Source of the DNA: Streptomyces sp. Ag109_O5-10
GTDB taxonomy: Bacteria > Actinomycetota > Actinomycetes > Streptomycetales > Streptomycetaceae
Reading direction: 5' to 3'
Length of the DNA stretch: 64,000 nucleotides
NCBI RefSeq assembly: GCF_900105755.1
Contig: NZ_FNTQ01000001.1
Location: 5,580,001-5,644,000 of the forward strand
In this document: piece by piece, positions 10,434 to 19,387 of the stretch
How positions within the stretch are numbered: the first letter of the stretch is position 1
Layout: each line of letters opens with the position of its first letter
The notes under the pieces: generated by a model
Databases searched by the model: none
What the model was told of the DNA's origin: nothing
Seen by the model: only the letters and a program-made list of their open reading frames with translations
Made by a program: the position numbers and the translations under genes

Positions 10434-11144
10434 GTGTCGTCGTACCCGAAACGTGCCGCCGTGCTCGCGTCCGCCGCCGCCCTGGCCGGATCGGCGGTGC
10501 TGCTCGCCGCCCCCGCGGCGCACGCCACCGTCGTCAACGTCAACTACCAGTGCAAGACGCCGATCGGCGACAAGAGCGCCGTCTCCCCGATCGACATCAA
10601 GGGGGTCCGGAGCGGCAGCGGATACAAGATCACGATGTCCTGGCAGAAGGGCGTCTCCTCCAGCCCCGTCGAGCTCGGCAAGGGCGCGATGAACCCGAGC
10701 GCCACCGTCAGGCTCGGCGGCGCCGACAGCGGCACCCTGAACGTCACCGGCGCCGCCAACCAGGCCGCGATCCCCGCCAACACCCCCATCAAGATCAATG
10801 ACTTGAGCGGCACGTACACCCCGGAGAAGTCCGGCAAGGTGACGTTCACGGCGGGCACGCTCACCATCAAGGCGCTCGGTACGACGACCACCTGCAACCC
10901 CACCAACAACCCCGGCCCGTCACTGACGTTGGACGTGACCGCGGCGGGCGGCGGGTCGAACAGTTCCGGCGGGTCCGGCTCGTCGTCGTCCGGCAGCACC
11001 GGCACCGACTCCGGAGGCACCCTCCCGAAGACCGGTCCCGAGGACTCGTTCGTCGCCCTCGGCACCCTCGGCGGCACCGTGCTGCTCGCCGGGGCGGCGG
11101 GCACCCTCTGGCTGACCCGGCGGAACCAGACCGCACGCCGCTGA
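10434..11144 (+). CDS. Sortase-anchored surface protein (LPKTG)
   Basis: 236 residues: Sec signal peptide cut near AAHA (about residue 31), one compact domain starting at CKTPIGDKSA, a Ser/Gly-rich stalk, the sorting signal LPKTG at 197-201, a hydrophobic segment and a positively charged tail (TRRNQTARR). It should be covalently linked to peptidoglycan by a sortase; none is encoded in this window. Two Cys residues probably form a disulphide. The domain recurs in the fourth gene of this cluster (13139-14455), which contains the same CKTPIGDKSA segment. GTG 10434 follows GGGTGGA. No biochemical function recognised. Confidence 0.8.
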   Translation: MSSYPKRAAVLASAAALAGSAVLLAAPAAHATVVNVNYQCKTPIGDKSAVSPIDIKGVRSGSGYKITMSWQKGVSSSPVELGKGAMNPSATVRLGGADSGTLNVTGAANQAAIPANTPIKINDLSGTYTPEKSGKVTFTAGTLTIKALGTTTTCNPTNNPGPSLTLDVTAAGGGSNSSGGSGSSSSGSTGTDSGGTLPKTGPEDSFVALGTLGGTVLLAGAAGTLWLTRRNQTARR

Positions 11145-11172
11145 CCTCCGGGTCCGACCGCTGGAGCCGCCC

Positions 11173-12039
11173 ATGCCGTCCGCCCCGCCCTCGTCCACAG
11201 CCCGGTCCGCCGCGCGTGTCCTCGGCCTCGCCGCGCTGGCCCTGCTCGCGGCCGCCCCGCACGCCTCGGCCGCCGGGGACTGGTCCCTCGCGCCCGCGGG
11301 CGGCGGCCGTCCCTCCTTCTACGCCGAAGGCACGCCCGGATCGGCCCTCCAGGACACCGTGTCGGTGACCAACCCGGGCGGACACCCCGTCACGGTACGG
11401 CTGACCGGCAGCGGTGTCCCCGTCACCTTCGCCGAGCCGACCGTCCGGGTCCCCGCCCGGACCCGCGCCGACGTCCCCTTCACCGTGACCGTCCCGGCGG
11501 GCGCGGCCCCCGGCGACCGCACCGGCACGCTCGTCGCGAAGGACACGGGCGGCCGCACCGTCACCGCCCGCCTCCGGCTGCGCGTCGGCGGTCCCGAGCT
11601 CTCCGCGCTGACCGTCGAACACGTCTCCGTGCACGGTGACCGCATCACGTACGAGCTGGTCAACCGGGGAACGACCGTGCTCGCGCCGAAGCTGGCGGTG
11701 CGCGCCCGGGGCCTGTTCGGCCGGGTCCTCCTGGACCGGGCCGCGCGCACCCTCCCGGTCCGGCTCGCCCCCGGCACCCGCACCGAGCTCAGCGAGCCCT
11801 GGCCCGGCCACCCCGCCCTGGACGCGGCCGACGTCCGGCTGACGGCGACGGCGGCGGACGGCGCGCACGACACGGCGGGCACCGAGGCACGCTTCGTGCC
11901 CTGGGGCGGGGTCGCGGCCGTCGCGGGGGTGCTCACGGCGGGGGCCGCGGTGGCGGTCGTACGACTGCGCGGGCGGCGGGCCGGGCGGCTCGCCGAACCC
12001 GGTTCCATGAACGTCGAGTTGACGGGAGCGGCGAGGTGA
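11173..12039 (+). CDS. Secreted/membrane Ig-like protein
   Basis: 288 residues: signal peptide ending around HASAA, then a beta-rich region with the DTVSVTNPGGHPVTVRL pattern typical of bacterial Ig-like or DUF916-type extracellular domains. A second beta domain follows, then one C-terminal membrane helix (about residues 243-262) and a short basic cytoplasmic tail. The likely location is outside the membrane, anchored at the C-terminus. It follows the LPKTG gene by 28 bp and overlaps the next gene by 4 bp. Possible role: scaffold or partner of the neighbouring anchored proteins (inference from context). Confidence 0.65.
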   Translation: MPSAPPSSTARSAARVLGLAALALLAAAPHASAAGDWSLAPAGGGRPSFYAEGTPGSALQDTVSVTNPGGHPVTVRLTGSGVPVTFAEPTVRVPARTRADVPFTVTVPAGAAPGDRTGTLVAKDTGGRTVTARLRLRVGGPELSALTVEHVSVHGDRITYELVNRGTTVLAPKLAVRARGLFGRVLLDRAARTLPVRLAPGTRTELSEPWPGHPALDAADVRLTATAADGAHDTAGTEARFVPWGGVAAVAGVLTAGAAVAVVRLRGRRAGRLAEPGSMNVELTGAAR

Positions 12040-13142
12040 GGGTGCGTGCGGTCCCGAGTCCGGTCCCGGTGCTGGCGGCGCTCACGGCGCTGGCGGCGGT
12101 GTTCTCGCTGCTTCTCGTGCCCATGGCGGCAGCGGCAGCCGCCGCCGGGCCGGTCGTCAAGGTCTCCGAGTCCCAGGCGGGCACCGGCGGTTCGGTCACC
12201 GTCAGCGGCACCGGCTGGCGGCCGCACACCCTGCTGATGATGCTGGTCTGCGGCCAGGCCAGCCCGTCCCGTGGTGTGCTCGGCGGCACCAACTCCTGCG
12301 CCAACGCCGACGGCCGGGCCGTCACCACCGACGCCGACGGCTCCTTCGGCAAGCGGCTCCCGGTCGCCGAACCGCCGGTGCCCTGCCCCTGCGTGGTGCA
12401 CGTGGCCACCGTGACCGGTGCCAGTGCCGACGCGGACGTCGCCTTCCAGGTCGCCGGACACCCCGTCAGGGCACTGCCCGCCGAGTCGACCGGCGGCCGC
12501 CTGTCGATGCTCACCGACACCCGCCTCGACGGCTCCTCGGGCCTGCTGACCTGGTTCGGCGCACCCCCCACCCGCACCCTCGTCTTCACCATCGGCAACG
12601 CGGGCACCTCCACCCTCAAGGACCCCGTCTTCCAGGTCGGCACCGCACACGGCGTGTTCGCCCCCCAGTGGGACGAGCAGCAGTGGCGCGGCACCCTCGC
12701 ACCCGGCAAGAAGGCCCAGGTCAAACTGCCGGTCGAACTCTCCGCCGGGGCACACGGCGACTACACCGTCTCCCTGAGGTACGAGGGCAGGGTCCTCGCC
12801 GAGCAGCCCTGGGGAGTCGGCCGCCCCTGGGGCGTGACGCTCTTCTGGCTCCTGCTCTGCGTGGTCGTACCGGCGGCCGTCTTCCGCATCGGCATGGCGG
12901 TGGTGGACCGGGTACGGCCGCCCCGCGCCGGCGGCGTCCGGCACCGGGGAGTGCCCCGCCCGGTCCTCCGCGTGCCGCGCCTGCGCGCCCCCGAGCCCGC
13001 ACCCCCGACGGCCGCCACCCCATCGACCCTGCCGTGGTTCACCCCGGACTCCGGTCCGGGCGCGACGGCCGGGCGGCTCTCCGCACCGCACGACGACAGT
13101 TCCGCGAGTCCCACGACTCCGACGACGAAAGGACCGACGTGA
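12036..13142 (+). CDS. Membrane-anchored secreted protein, neocarzinostatin-like domain
   Basis: 368 residues: signal peptide ending in the Ala-rich run near residue 37, then KVSESQAGTGGSVTVSGTGW, which resembles the start of neocarzinostatin-type Ig folds. Paired Cys residues and a second beta-rich region follow. One membrane helix (about residues 265-288) precedes a Pro/Thr-rich C-terminal tail. GTG 12036 overlaps the previous stop by 4 bp and its own stop overlaps the next start. Function unknown; operon position links it with the two sortase substrates. Confidence 0.6.
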   Translation: MRVRAVPSPVPVLAALTALAAVFSLLLVPMAAAAAAAGPVVKVSESQAGTGGSVTVSGTGWRPHTLLMMLVCGQASPSRGVLGGTNSCANADGRAVTTDADGSFGKRLPVAEPPVPCPCVVHVATVTGASADADVAFQVAGHPVRALPAESTGGRLSMLTDTRLDGSSGLLTWFGAPPTRTLVFTIGNAGTSTLKDPVFQVGTAHGVFAPQWDEQQWRGTLAPGKKAQVKLPVELSAGAHGDYTVSLRYEGRVLAEQPWGVGRPWGVTLFWLLLCVVVPAAVFRIGMAVVDRVRPPRAGGVRHRGVPRPVLRVPRLRAPEPAPPTAATPSTLPWFTPDSGPGATAGRLSAPHDDSSASPTTPTTKGPT

Positions 13143-14455
13143 TCATGCGAAGGAGAGTGACACCGGTACCGGCCAGAGCGGGCGCGGCGGCGGCCGCCCT
13201 GGTCCTCGCCGGAGCGGGCGTCCTGCTCGGCACGGCCGCGGGGACCGCCCAGGCGGCCGAGGTGTCGTACGCCACCCACTGCGTACCGCCCGCCGGGGTC
13301 GCCGACCCGATCGACGGCACCACCAAGGTCGAGATCACCGCGCCCGCCACGGCGAAGGTCGGTGACACCGTCGACGTCACCTGGAAGTTCGTGCAGGCCG
13401 CGTCCAAGAACCCGGACATCATCGACCTGCCCGCGAACACGGTCCAGCCGTCCGGCACGGTCAAGGCGGCCGGCGCGCAGACCGCCGACGTCGCCCTGCA
13501 GGGGCCGCGCGAGAACCCGGCGATCCCCAAGGGCGGCGACATGGTGCTGTCCGACATGACGGGCTCGCTGAAACTGACGTCACCCGGCGAGGTGACGCTC
13601 ACGCCGGACGCGTACACCGTCAACGCGTACGGGACGAACACGGTGTGCACCCCGACGGGCACGGTGGAGAAGGCGGCCACGATCGAGGTGTCGGGCAGCG
13701 GTTCGAGCGGGTCGGCGAGCCCGTCGGGCACCACGCCGGCGTCGGCGTCCCCCTCCGGCTCGGCATCCCCTTCCGACTCGGCGTCGGCCTCGTCCTCCGC
13801 TTCCGCGTCCGCCTCCGACGGCACGGGCAGCGGCCAGACCGACTTCACGGGCAAGGAGGTCGACATCCCCTACGCCTGCAAGACCCCCATCGGCGACAAG
13901 AGCGCGACCTCGCCGGTGCAGATCAACGCCAAGAAGGACGGCGGGAACTTCGCCCTCACCGTGCAGTTCAACGGGTCCGTGATGGACAGCCCGGCCGACA
14001 TCCCGGCGGGCTCCGTGAAGCCGTCGATGGAGGTGGTCCTGGGCGGTGCCGACAAGGGCACGGTCCATGTGGAGGGCCCCACCAACTCCTCCGCCATCAA
14101 GTCCGGCGACCCGATCGAGATCCCCGACCTGACGGGCACGTACAAGCCGGGGGCGAGCGGCGAGTCGACGCTGTCACCGGGCGTCCTGACGGTCGAGGCC
14201 CTGGGCACGACCACGACGTGCACGCCGACCAGGACGGAGGTCTCCCTGACCCTGGACACGACGCAGCAGGCGAGCGGAGCCTCGGGTTCGTCGACCTCGG
14301 GCGGCTCGTCGAGCAGTTCGAGCAGCACCGGTGGCCTCGCGGAGACCGGCGACAGCAGCAACGGGGCGCTCAAGGCGCTGGGTCTGGTGGCAGGAACGGC
14401 GATCCTGCTGGGCGGCGCGGTCTTCACCTTCATGCCCCGAAAGAGGACCAGGTGA
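13139..14455 (+). CDS. Sortase-anchored surface protein (LAETG), two-domain
   Basis: 438 residues: signal peptide (cut near residue 40), a first beta domain with Cys48, a Ser/Ala/Pro-rich linker (about 190-235), and a second domain beginning near Cys247 with CKTPIGDKSATSP, clearly homologous to the LPKTG protein at the start of the operon. It ends with a Ser-rich stalk, sorting motif LAETG (400-404), a hydrophobic segment and the tail PRKRTR. LAxTG is the class E sortase signal common in Streptomyces. GTG 13139 overlaps the previous stop by 4 bp with GAAAGGA upstream; ATG 13145 is an alternative. Confidence 0.8.
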   Translation: MIMRRRVTPVPARAGAAAAALVLAGAGVLLGTAAGTAQAAEVSYATHCVPPAGVADPIDGTTKVEITAPATAKVGDTVDVTWKFVQAASKNPDIIDLPANTVQPSGTVKAAGAQTADVALQGPRENPAIPKGGDMVLSDMTGSLKLTSPGEVTLTPDAYTVNAYGTNTVCTPTGTVEKAATIEVSGSGSSGSASPSGTTPASASPSGSASPSDSASASSSASASASDGTGSGQTDFTGKEVDIPYACKTPIGDKSATSPVQINAKKDGGNFALTVQFNGSVMDSPADIPAGSVKPSMEVVLGGADKGTVHVEGPTNSSAIKSGDPIEIPDLTGTYKPGASGESTLSPGVLTVEALGTTTTCTPTRTEVSLTLDTTQQASGASGSSTSGGSSSSSSSTGGLAETGDSSNGALKALGLVAGTAILLGGAVFTFMPRKRTR

Positions 14456-14548
14456 CCCACCTGCCCTTGGGGGCGCGGGACCGTATGTGATGTGCGGCTC
14501 CGCCGCGTGGGCGCGATCAGCCGCCACGAACCGTTAGCCGACAACGCA

Positions 14549-14586
14549 AGAGGGCCACCCCGTTCAAAAGAACGGGGTGGCCCTCT
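14549..14586. terminator. Bidirectional terminator hairpin
   Basis: Perfect 17-bp arms AGAGGGCCACCCCGTTC (14549-14565) and its complement (14570-14586) flank an AAAA loop. It lies between the LAETG gene and the convergent transporter gene and can serve both. Just upstream (about 14475-14530) is a degraded minus-oriented piece of the dispersed palindromic family. Confidence 0.85.
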
Positions 14587-14596
14587 GTCGAAGACG

Positions 14597-16093
14597 TCAG
14601 TGAACGTCTCCCATAAGCTCGCGAACCTTCTTCCGGTACATCCACACAGCCGCACCGGCAAGCACCGCCAGCGCCGCCTGGAGCGCCACGATCCCCGTCT
14701 TGTTGAGGTCGACGCCCGCGATGGACAGCAGACCCGTCGTCGCGTCACCCGCGGTGACCGCGAGGAACCACACGCCCATCATCTGGGAGGCGTACTTCGC
14801 CGGCGCCATCTTGGTCGTCACGGACAGACCCACCGGGGACAGCAGCAGCTCACCCACGGTCTGCACGAAGTAGATCCCGACCAGCCACATCGCCGCGGCC
14901 TTGTGCCCGCCGTCGGCGATCGACAGCGGTGCGAGGAACAGGAAGAACGACGCACCGATCAGCACCAGACCACCGGCGAACTTCACGGCCGTGCTCGGCT
15001 CCTTGCCGCGCCGCGCCATCGCCAGCCACGCCCAGGCGAACACCGGCGCGAACGCCATGATCATGACCGGGTTGACGGACTGGTACCAGGAGACCGGGAA
15101 GTTCCAGCCGAAGATGGTGTTCTTGGCGGACGCGTCGGCGAACAGCGAGACGGTCGAGCCGCCCTGGTCGTAGATCATCCAGAAGACGGCGGCGGCCACG
15201 AAGAACCAGATGTACGCGCTCATCTTGGACTGCTCCGCGCGGTCCAGGTCCTTGTCGCGCTTGATGCGGGCGATGACGACGACCGGGATCAGCAGACCGG
15301 CGATCGTGATCGGGACCAGCAGCCAGTTCAGCGTGTAGACGCCGGAGACACCCACGACGACGTAGAAGACCGCGGCGACGGCGGCCCAGAAGCCGGCCTT
15401 CGTCAGCGTCGCCTTCTTCTCCGCGGCGGACAGCGGCGTCGGCACGATGTCCGAGCGCGAGTTCAGGTGGCGGGTGCCGAGCAGGAACTGGGCGAGACCC
15501 AGCGCCATGCCGACCGCGGCGAGCGCGAAGCCCAGGTGCCAGTTGTAGCTCTCGCCGACCGTGCCGATGACCAACGGCGCGGCGAACGCGCCCACGTTGA
15601 TGCCGATGTAGAAGAGCGTGAAGCCACCGTCACGGCGCGGATCGTCCGGGCCGTCGTACAGGTGGCCGACCATCGTGGAGATGTTGGCCTTCAGCAGACC
15701 GGAACCTATGGCGACCAGGCCGAGGCCCGCGAAGAAGGTGCCGGCGCTGGGCAGAGCCAGCGTCAGGTGACCGAGCATGATGATCGTGCCCGCGACGGCG
15801 ACCGTTTTGCGGGGACCGAGCACACGGTCGGCGAACCAGCCGCCCGGCAGGGCGAGCAGGTACACGAGCGACAGGTACACGGAGTAGATCGCCGTCGCCG
15901 TGGCCGCGCTCATGTGCAGGCCGCCGGGAGCGACCAGGTACAGCGGGAGCAGGGCCTTCATGCCGTAGTAGGAGAATCGCTCCCACATCTCGGTCATGAA
16001 GAGGGTGGCCAGTCCGCGGGGGTGGCCGAAGAAGGTCTTCTCGGAACCGGGGGTGCCCGGTCGGACCGAGTCCTTCGTCAGGCTGGACGCCAT
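14597..16093 (-). CDS. POT/PTR-family proton-dependent oligopeptide transporter
   Basis: 498 residues with about 12-14 membrane segments. The POT signature EMWERFSYYGM (ExxERFxYYG) is near residue 41 and carries residues implicated in proton coupling. It imports di- and tripeptides with protons. ATG 16093 has AAGGA upstream; the frame continues to 16159 without family similarity. It is transcribed alone and convergent with the surface-protein operon. Peptide uptake may relate to the dipeptidase gene 5 kb away, but there is no direct link. Confidence 0.92.
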   Translation of the reverse strand: MASSLTKDSVRPGTPGSEKTFFGHPRGLATLFMTEMWERFSYYGMKALLPLYLVAPGGLHMSAATATAIYSVYLSLVYLLALPGGWFADRVLGPRKTVAVAGTIIMLGHLTLALPSAGTFFAGLGLVAIGSGLLKANISTMVGHLYDGPDDPRRDGGFTLFYIGINVGAFAAPLVIGTVGESYNWHLGFALAAVGMALGLAQFLLGTRHLNSRSDIVPTPLSAAEKKATLTKAGFWAAVAAVFYVVVGVSGVYTLNWLLVPITIAGLLIPVVVIARIKRDKDLDRAEQSKMSAYIWFFVAAAVFWMIYDQGGSTVSLFADASAKNTIFGWNFPVSWYQSVNPVMIMAFAPVFAWAWLAMARRGKEPSTAVKFAGGLVLIGASFFLFLAPLSIADGGHKAAAMWLVGIYFVQTVGELLLSPVGLSVTTKMAPAKYASQMMGVWFLAVTAGDATTGLLSIAGVDLNKTGIVALQAALAVLAGAAVWMYRKKVRELMGDVH

Positions 16094-16583
16094 GGTCGTT
16101 CCTTGCTGGTCGGAGCGCGCGGTGGGGCTGTGCGCGCCCGTGGGGGGAGCGGCCGGCACCGGCGGGTCGTACCGTCCACCCCACGCCCAGGGGGAGCCCG
16201 CCCCGGATCAGGGAGCGGCGGACGGCGACCACCGGGATCCACGCCCCGTGACGCTGTGTCGCGTCCGGAGCCCGGCCAGAGGTCATTCCTTTCGAGGCTG
16301 GCAGGCCAGCCCGCACACAAAAGAGACCTTCAGCGTCGAGATGCCCGCCAAAGGTCCCCGGGTGTACTACAGGCGTTCACGTCACTGTACGTCAGGACAC
16401 TGCCGGATATGGAAGGACTTGAGACACGGATCACAGGTGTCGGGGGAACCTCGCACCCGGTTTCGAAGGTCCCTCCTACGATCGCACCTTTCGCCCACAG
16501 GTTCGTACCACTGTGCCCCAAGGTAAGAATCCCTGGTGCCGATCACACTCCAGTACTGCGCGTAATCGGACTACCATCACCCC
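16094..16583. promoter_or_regulatory. Divergent spacer with candidate leaderless promoter
   Basis: 490-bp gene-free spacer between the transporter and the response regulator. TACCAT at 16572-16577 ends six bases before ATG 16584. There is no Shine-Dalgarno sequence in front of that ATG, so the regulator mRNA is probably leaderless. I found no convincing -35 box. For the transporter side I see only AAGGA at the start codon. Confidence 0.4.
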
Positions 16584-17261
16584 ATGACCCGTGTACTGCT
16601 CGCCGAGGACGACGCGTCCATCTCGGAGCCGCTGGCCCGCGCACTGCGCCGGGAAGGTTACGAGGTGGAGGTGCGCGAGGACGGACCCACCGCGCTCGAC
16701 GCCGGAATGCAGGGCGGCGTCGACCTGGTCGTGCTGGACCTCGGGCTGCCCGGGATGGACGGCCTGGAGGTGGCGCGCCGGCTGCGTGCCGAGGGCCACG
16801 CCGTGCCGATCCTCATCCTGACCGCGCGGGCCGACGAGGTGGACACCGTCGTCGGTCTCGACGCGGGCGCGGACGACTACGTCACCAAGCCGTTCCGCCT
16901 CGCCGAGCTGCTCGCCCGGGTGCGGGCGCTGCTGCGGCGCGGTGCCGCGGAGCCGGCGCAGCCGCCGGCCACGCACGGGGTGCGCATCGACGTCGAGTCG
17001 CACCGGGCGTGGATGGGCGACGAGGAGCTCCAGCTCACGGCGAAGGAGTTCGACCTGCTGCGGGTGCTGGTGCGGGACGCGGGCCGCGTCGTCACGCGGG
17101 ACCAGCTGATGCGGGAGGTCTGGGACACCACGTGGTGGTCGTCCACCAAGACGCTCGACATGCACATCTCGTGGCTGCGCAAGAAGCTCGGCGACGACGC
17201 GGCGAACCCGCGGTACATCGCCACCGTGCGCGGGGTCGGGTTCCGTTTCGAGAAGAGCTAG
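16584..17261 (+). CDS. OmpR/PhoB-family response regulator
   Basis: 225 residues. Receiver domain 1-115 with the acidic pair Asp9/Asp10, phospho-acceptor Asp52 (VVLDLGLPG), Thr81 and Lys103 (VTKPF). The winged-helix DNA-binding domain 130-225 includes LTAKEFDLL, the recognition-helix region TKTLDMHISWLRKKLG and the wing RGVGFRFE. It acts with the histidine kinase encoded 126 bp downstream. The input signal is unknown. A dispersed palindromic element separates the two genes, which may reduce or modulate kinase expression. Confidence 0.93.
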   Translation: MTRVLLAEDDASISEPLARALRREGYEVEVREDGPTALDAGMQGGVDLVVLDLGLPGMDGLEVARRLRAEGHAVPILILTARADEVDTVVGLDAGADDYVTKPFRLAELLARVRALLRRGAAEPAQPPATHGVRIDVESHRAWMGDEELQLTAKEFDLLRVLVRDAGRVVTRDQLMREVWDTTWWSSTKTLDMHISWLRKKLGDDAANPRYIATVRGVGFRFEKS

Positions 17262-17321
17262 GTCGGCTACGCGCGTCGCGCCGTGGGTGGCTGATGTGGT
17301 GTGTGCGACCGGCCTCGCGGT

Positions 17322-17360
17322 GGGCTGGTCGCGCGGTTCCCCGCGCCCCCTCGGGGGCGC
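17322..17360 (+). repeat. Dispersed palindromic element, copy B
   Basis: GGCTGGTCGCGCGGTTCCCC followed by GCGCCCCCTCGGGGGCGC. Plus orientation, 60 bp after the response-regulator stop and just before the kinase ribosome site. Confidence 0.8.
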
Positions 17361-17387
17361 TGAAGTGGCCGTTCCCCGGAGAGTGCT

Positions 17388-18659
17388 GTGCGTCGTCGCC
17401 TGATCCAGTCCACCCTCGCCGTCGTGCTCGTCGTCATCGCCGTGTTCGGCGTCTCCCTGGTGATCGTCGAGAGCCGGACCATCAGCAACAGCGCCCAGGA
17501 ACGCGTCGACTCCGAGGCGCTGCGTCTCGCCAGCATCGTCGACAGCCGGATCCTCGGGGACGAGGACATCACCGCCGACATACTGCGCAGCCAGGTCGGC
17601 AGTGAGCAGTACGCCGTCATCCGGATCCCCGGCAAGGCGCCGATCGAGCTCGGGGCCAAGCCCGAGGGCGATGTCATCCACTACACGGCCGACGGTGAGG
17701 AAGGCGAGACGGTCACCGTCCAGGAGCCGCGGTCGACGGTGACCCGGGAGGTCGGCCGTACGCTGCTGATCATCGGCGCCGTCGCGCTGCTCGCCGTGAT
17801 CGCCGCCGTGCTGCTCGCCATCCGGCAGGCCAACCGGCTGGCCTCCCCGCTCACCGACCTGGCGGAGACCGCGGAGCGGCTGGGGTCCGGCGACCCGCGT
17901 CCGAGGCACAAGCGGTACGGCGTCCCCGAGCTGGACCGGGTCGCCGACGTGCTCGACTCCTCCGCCGAGCGGATCGGACGGATGCTCACCGCCGAGCGGC
18001 GCCTCGCCGCCGACGCCTCCCACCAGCTGCGCACGCCCCTGACCGCGCTGTCCATGCGACTGGAGGAGATCACCCTCACGGATGACCCGGACATCGTGAA
18101 GGAGGAGGCGAACGTGGCGCTCACGCAGGTGGAGCGGCTCACGGACGTCGTGGAACGGCTGCTGACGAACTCCAGGGACCCGCGCACCGGCTCCGCCGTC
18201 TCCTTCGACCTGGACGAGGTCATCCAGCAGCAGCTCGCCGAGTGGCGGCCCGCCTACCGCAGCGCGGGCCGGGCGATCGTCAGCTCCGGCAAGCGGCACC
18301 TGCGTGCGGTCGGCACGCCGGGCGCGGTGGCGCAGGTGCTGGCCGCGCTGATCGAGAACTCCCTGATGCACGGGGGCGGCACCGTCGCCCTGCGCACCCG
18401 GGTCACCGGCAACCAGGCCGTGGTCGAGGTGACCGACGAGGGGGCGGGGGTGCCGGCCGACCTCGGCAACCGCATCTTCGAGCGGACCATCAGCGGCCGC
18501 AACTCCACCGGGATCGGGCTGGCCGTCGCACGCGATCTCGCGGAGGCCGACGGAGGCCGTCTGGAGCTGCTCCAGGCCCAGCCGCCGGTGTTCGGCCTGT
18601 TCCTGTCCCGCACCCCGCCGGCGCACAAGCCGGCGGACGATCTGCCGATGGTCCGGTGA
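17388..18659 (+). CDS. Sensor histidine kinase
   Basis: 423 residues: membrane helix near 8-28, an extracellular sensor loop (about 30-122), a second helix (about 124-145), HAMP, a dimerisation domain with phospho-acceptor His212 in DASHQLRTPL, and a GHKL ATPase domain with N box IENSLMHGG, DEGAGVP and GIGLAVAR. Partner of the upstream OmpR-type regulator. GTG 17388 is preceded by GGAGAG. The small sensor loop of about 95 residues gives no clue to the ligand. Confidence 0.92.
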   Translation: MRRRLIQSTLAVVLVVIAVFGVSLVIVESRTISNSAQERVDSEALRLASIVDSRILGDEDITADILRSQVGSEQYAVIRIPGKAPIELGAKPEGDVIHYTADGEEGETVTVQEPRSTVTREVGRTLLIIGAVALLAVIAAVLLAIRQANRLASPLTDLAETAERLGSGDPRPRHKRYGVPELDRVADVLDSSAERIGRMLTAERRLAADASHQLRTPLTALSMRLEEITLTDDPDIVKEEANVALTQVERLTDVVERLLTNSRDPRTGSAVSFDLDEVIQQQLAEWRPAYRSAGRAIVSSGKRHLRAVGTPGAVAQVLAALIENSLMHGGGTVALRTRVTGNQAVVEVTDEGAGVPADLGNRIFERTISGRNSTGIGLAVARDLAEADGGRLELLQAQPPVFGLFLSRTPPAHKPADDLPMVR

Positions 18660-18666
18660 GGAAGCG

Positions 18667-19170
18667 CTAGCGGACCCGCTGCGCGGGCTGCCCGGTGTCG
18701 GTGGCCCGCTCCAGGATGGCCTCCGCGTCGGCGACCGCCTCACGCGCCGGCAGCGCCTTGAACACCCACGTGCGGTACGACCAGAAACGGAACAAGGTCG
18801 CCACGCCGATGCCGACGAACTTGAAGACGTTGCTCTGCAGCGGGCTGTCCCAGCCGAAGCCGTAGGTGGCCAGGTACAGCAGACCGTTCTCGATCACCAG
18901 GCCGACCGCGCTGAACAGCAGGAACAGGGTGAGTTCCCTGGTGCGGCCGCTCTTCTCGCGGTCCCGGTACGTCCAGTAGCGGAAGCCGAGGTAGTTGAAG
19001 ACGATCGCGACGACCGTCGCTATGACGCTCGCCCGCACCACCGGCAGGTCGGTGACGTGCCGGACCAGGTTGAAGACGCCGAGATTGACGAGAATGCCGG
19101 CCCCGCCGACCGCGCCGAATTTGGCGACCTCGCGTACGAGCCTGTGCAGCCCCGAGGAACCATGTTCCAT
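18667..19170 (-). CDS. GtrA-family membrane protein
   Basis: 167 residues with four predicted membrane helices and the GtrA hallmarks KFGAVGGAGILVNLG, FNYLGFRYWTY and FRFWSYRTWVF. GtrA proteins are thought to move or assist polyprenyl-linked sugars across the membrane, which fits the cell-wall glycan genes later in the window. ATG 19170 is chosen because conservation begins there; the frame remains open to 19410. Convergent with the kinase gene and divergent from purK. Confidence 0.85.
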   Translation of the reverse strand: MEHGSSGLHRLVREVAKFGAVGGAGILVNLGVFNLVRHVTDLPVVRASVIATVVAIVFNYLGFRYWTYRDREKSGRTRELTLFLLFSAVGLVIENGLLYLATYGFGWDSPLQSNVFKFVGIGVATLFRFWSYRTWVFKALPAREAVADAEAILERATDTGQPAQRVR

Positions 19171-19375
19171 GGTTGTGCGGGCTCCCGTCCGTAGGTATTG
19201 CGACCCAGCCACTCTAACGACCCAGTATCTCCGATGCCTCTGGATGGCGACACAGGACGGGAAAGGCTTGGGAAGAGGTCCGGAAAGGCCCGGGAAAAGC
19301 GGGGCAAGAGGAGCCGAAGCGGCGGGTAAGAGCACTGGTCGCGGGCTCGGAAACGGGCCACCCCGAAGTGGCCGA

Positions 19376-19381
19376 TACCCT
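19376..19381 (+). promoter_or_regulatory. Candidate leaderless -10 box of purK
   Basis: TACCCT followed by six bases and GTG 19388. There is no ribosome-binding purine tract at normal spacing, so transcription probably starts at or next to the start codon. Confidence 0.4.
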
Positions 19382-19387
19382 AGGGGC

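Noticed and set aside
16094..16583. tRNA or small RNA gene in the transporter/regulator spacer
   Set aside because: No cloverleaf pattern, no CCA end and no isolated promoter-terminator pair were found.
14492..17605. 1037-codon open frame on the plus strand
   Set aside because: It runs antisense to the POT transporter and out of frame over the response regulator; His/Arg/Asp-rich shadow composition.
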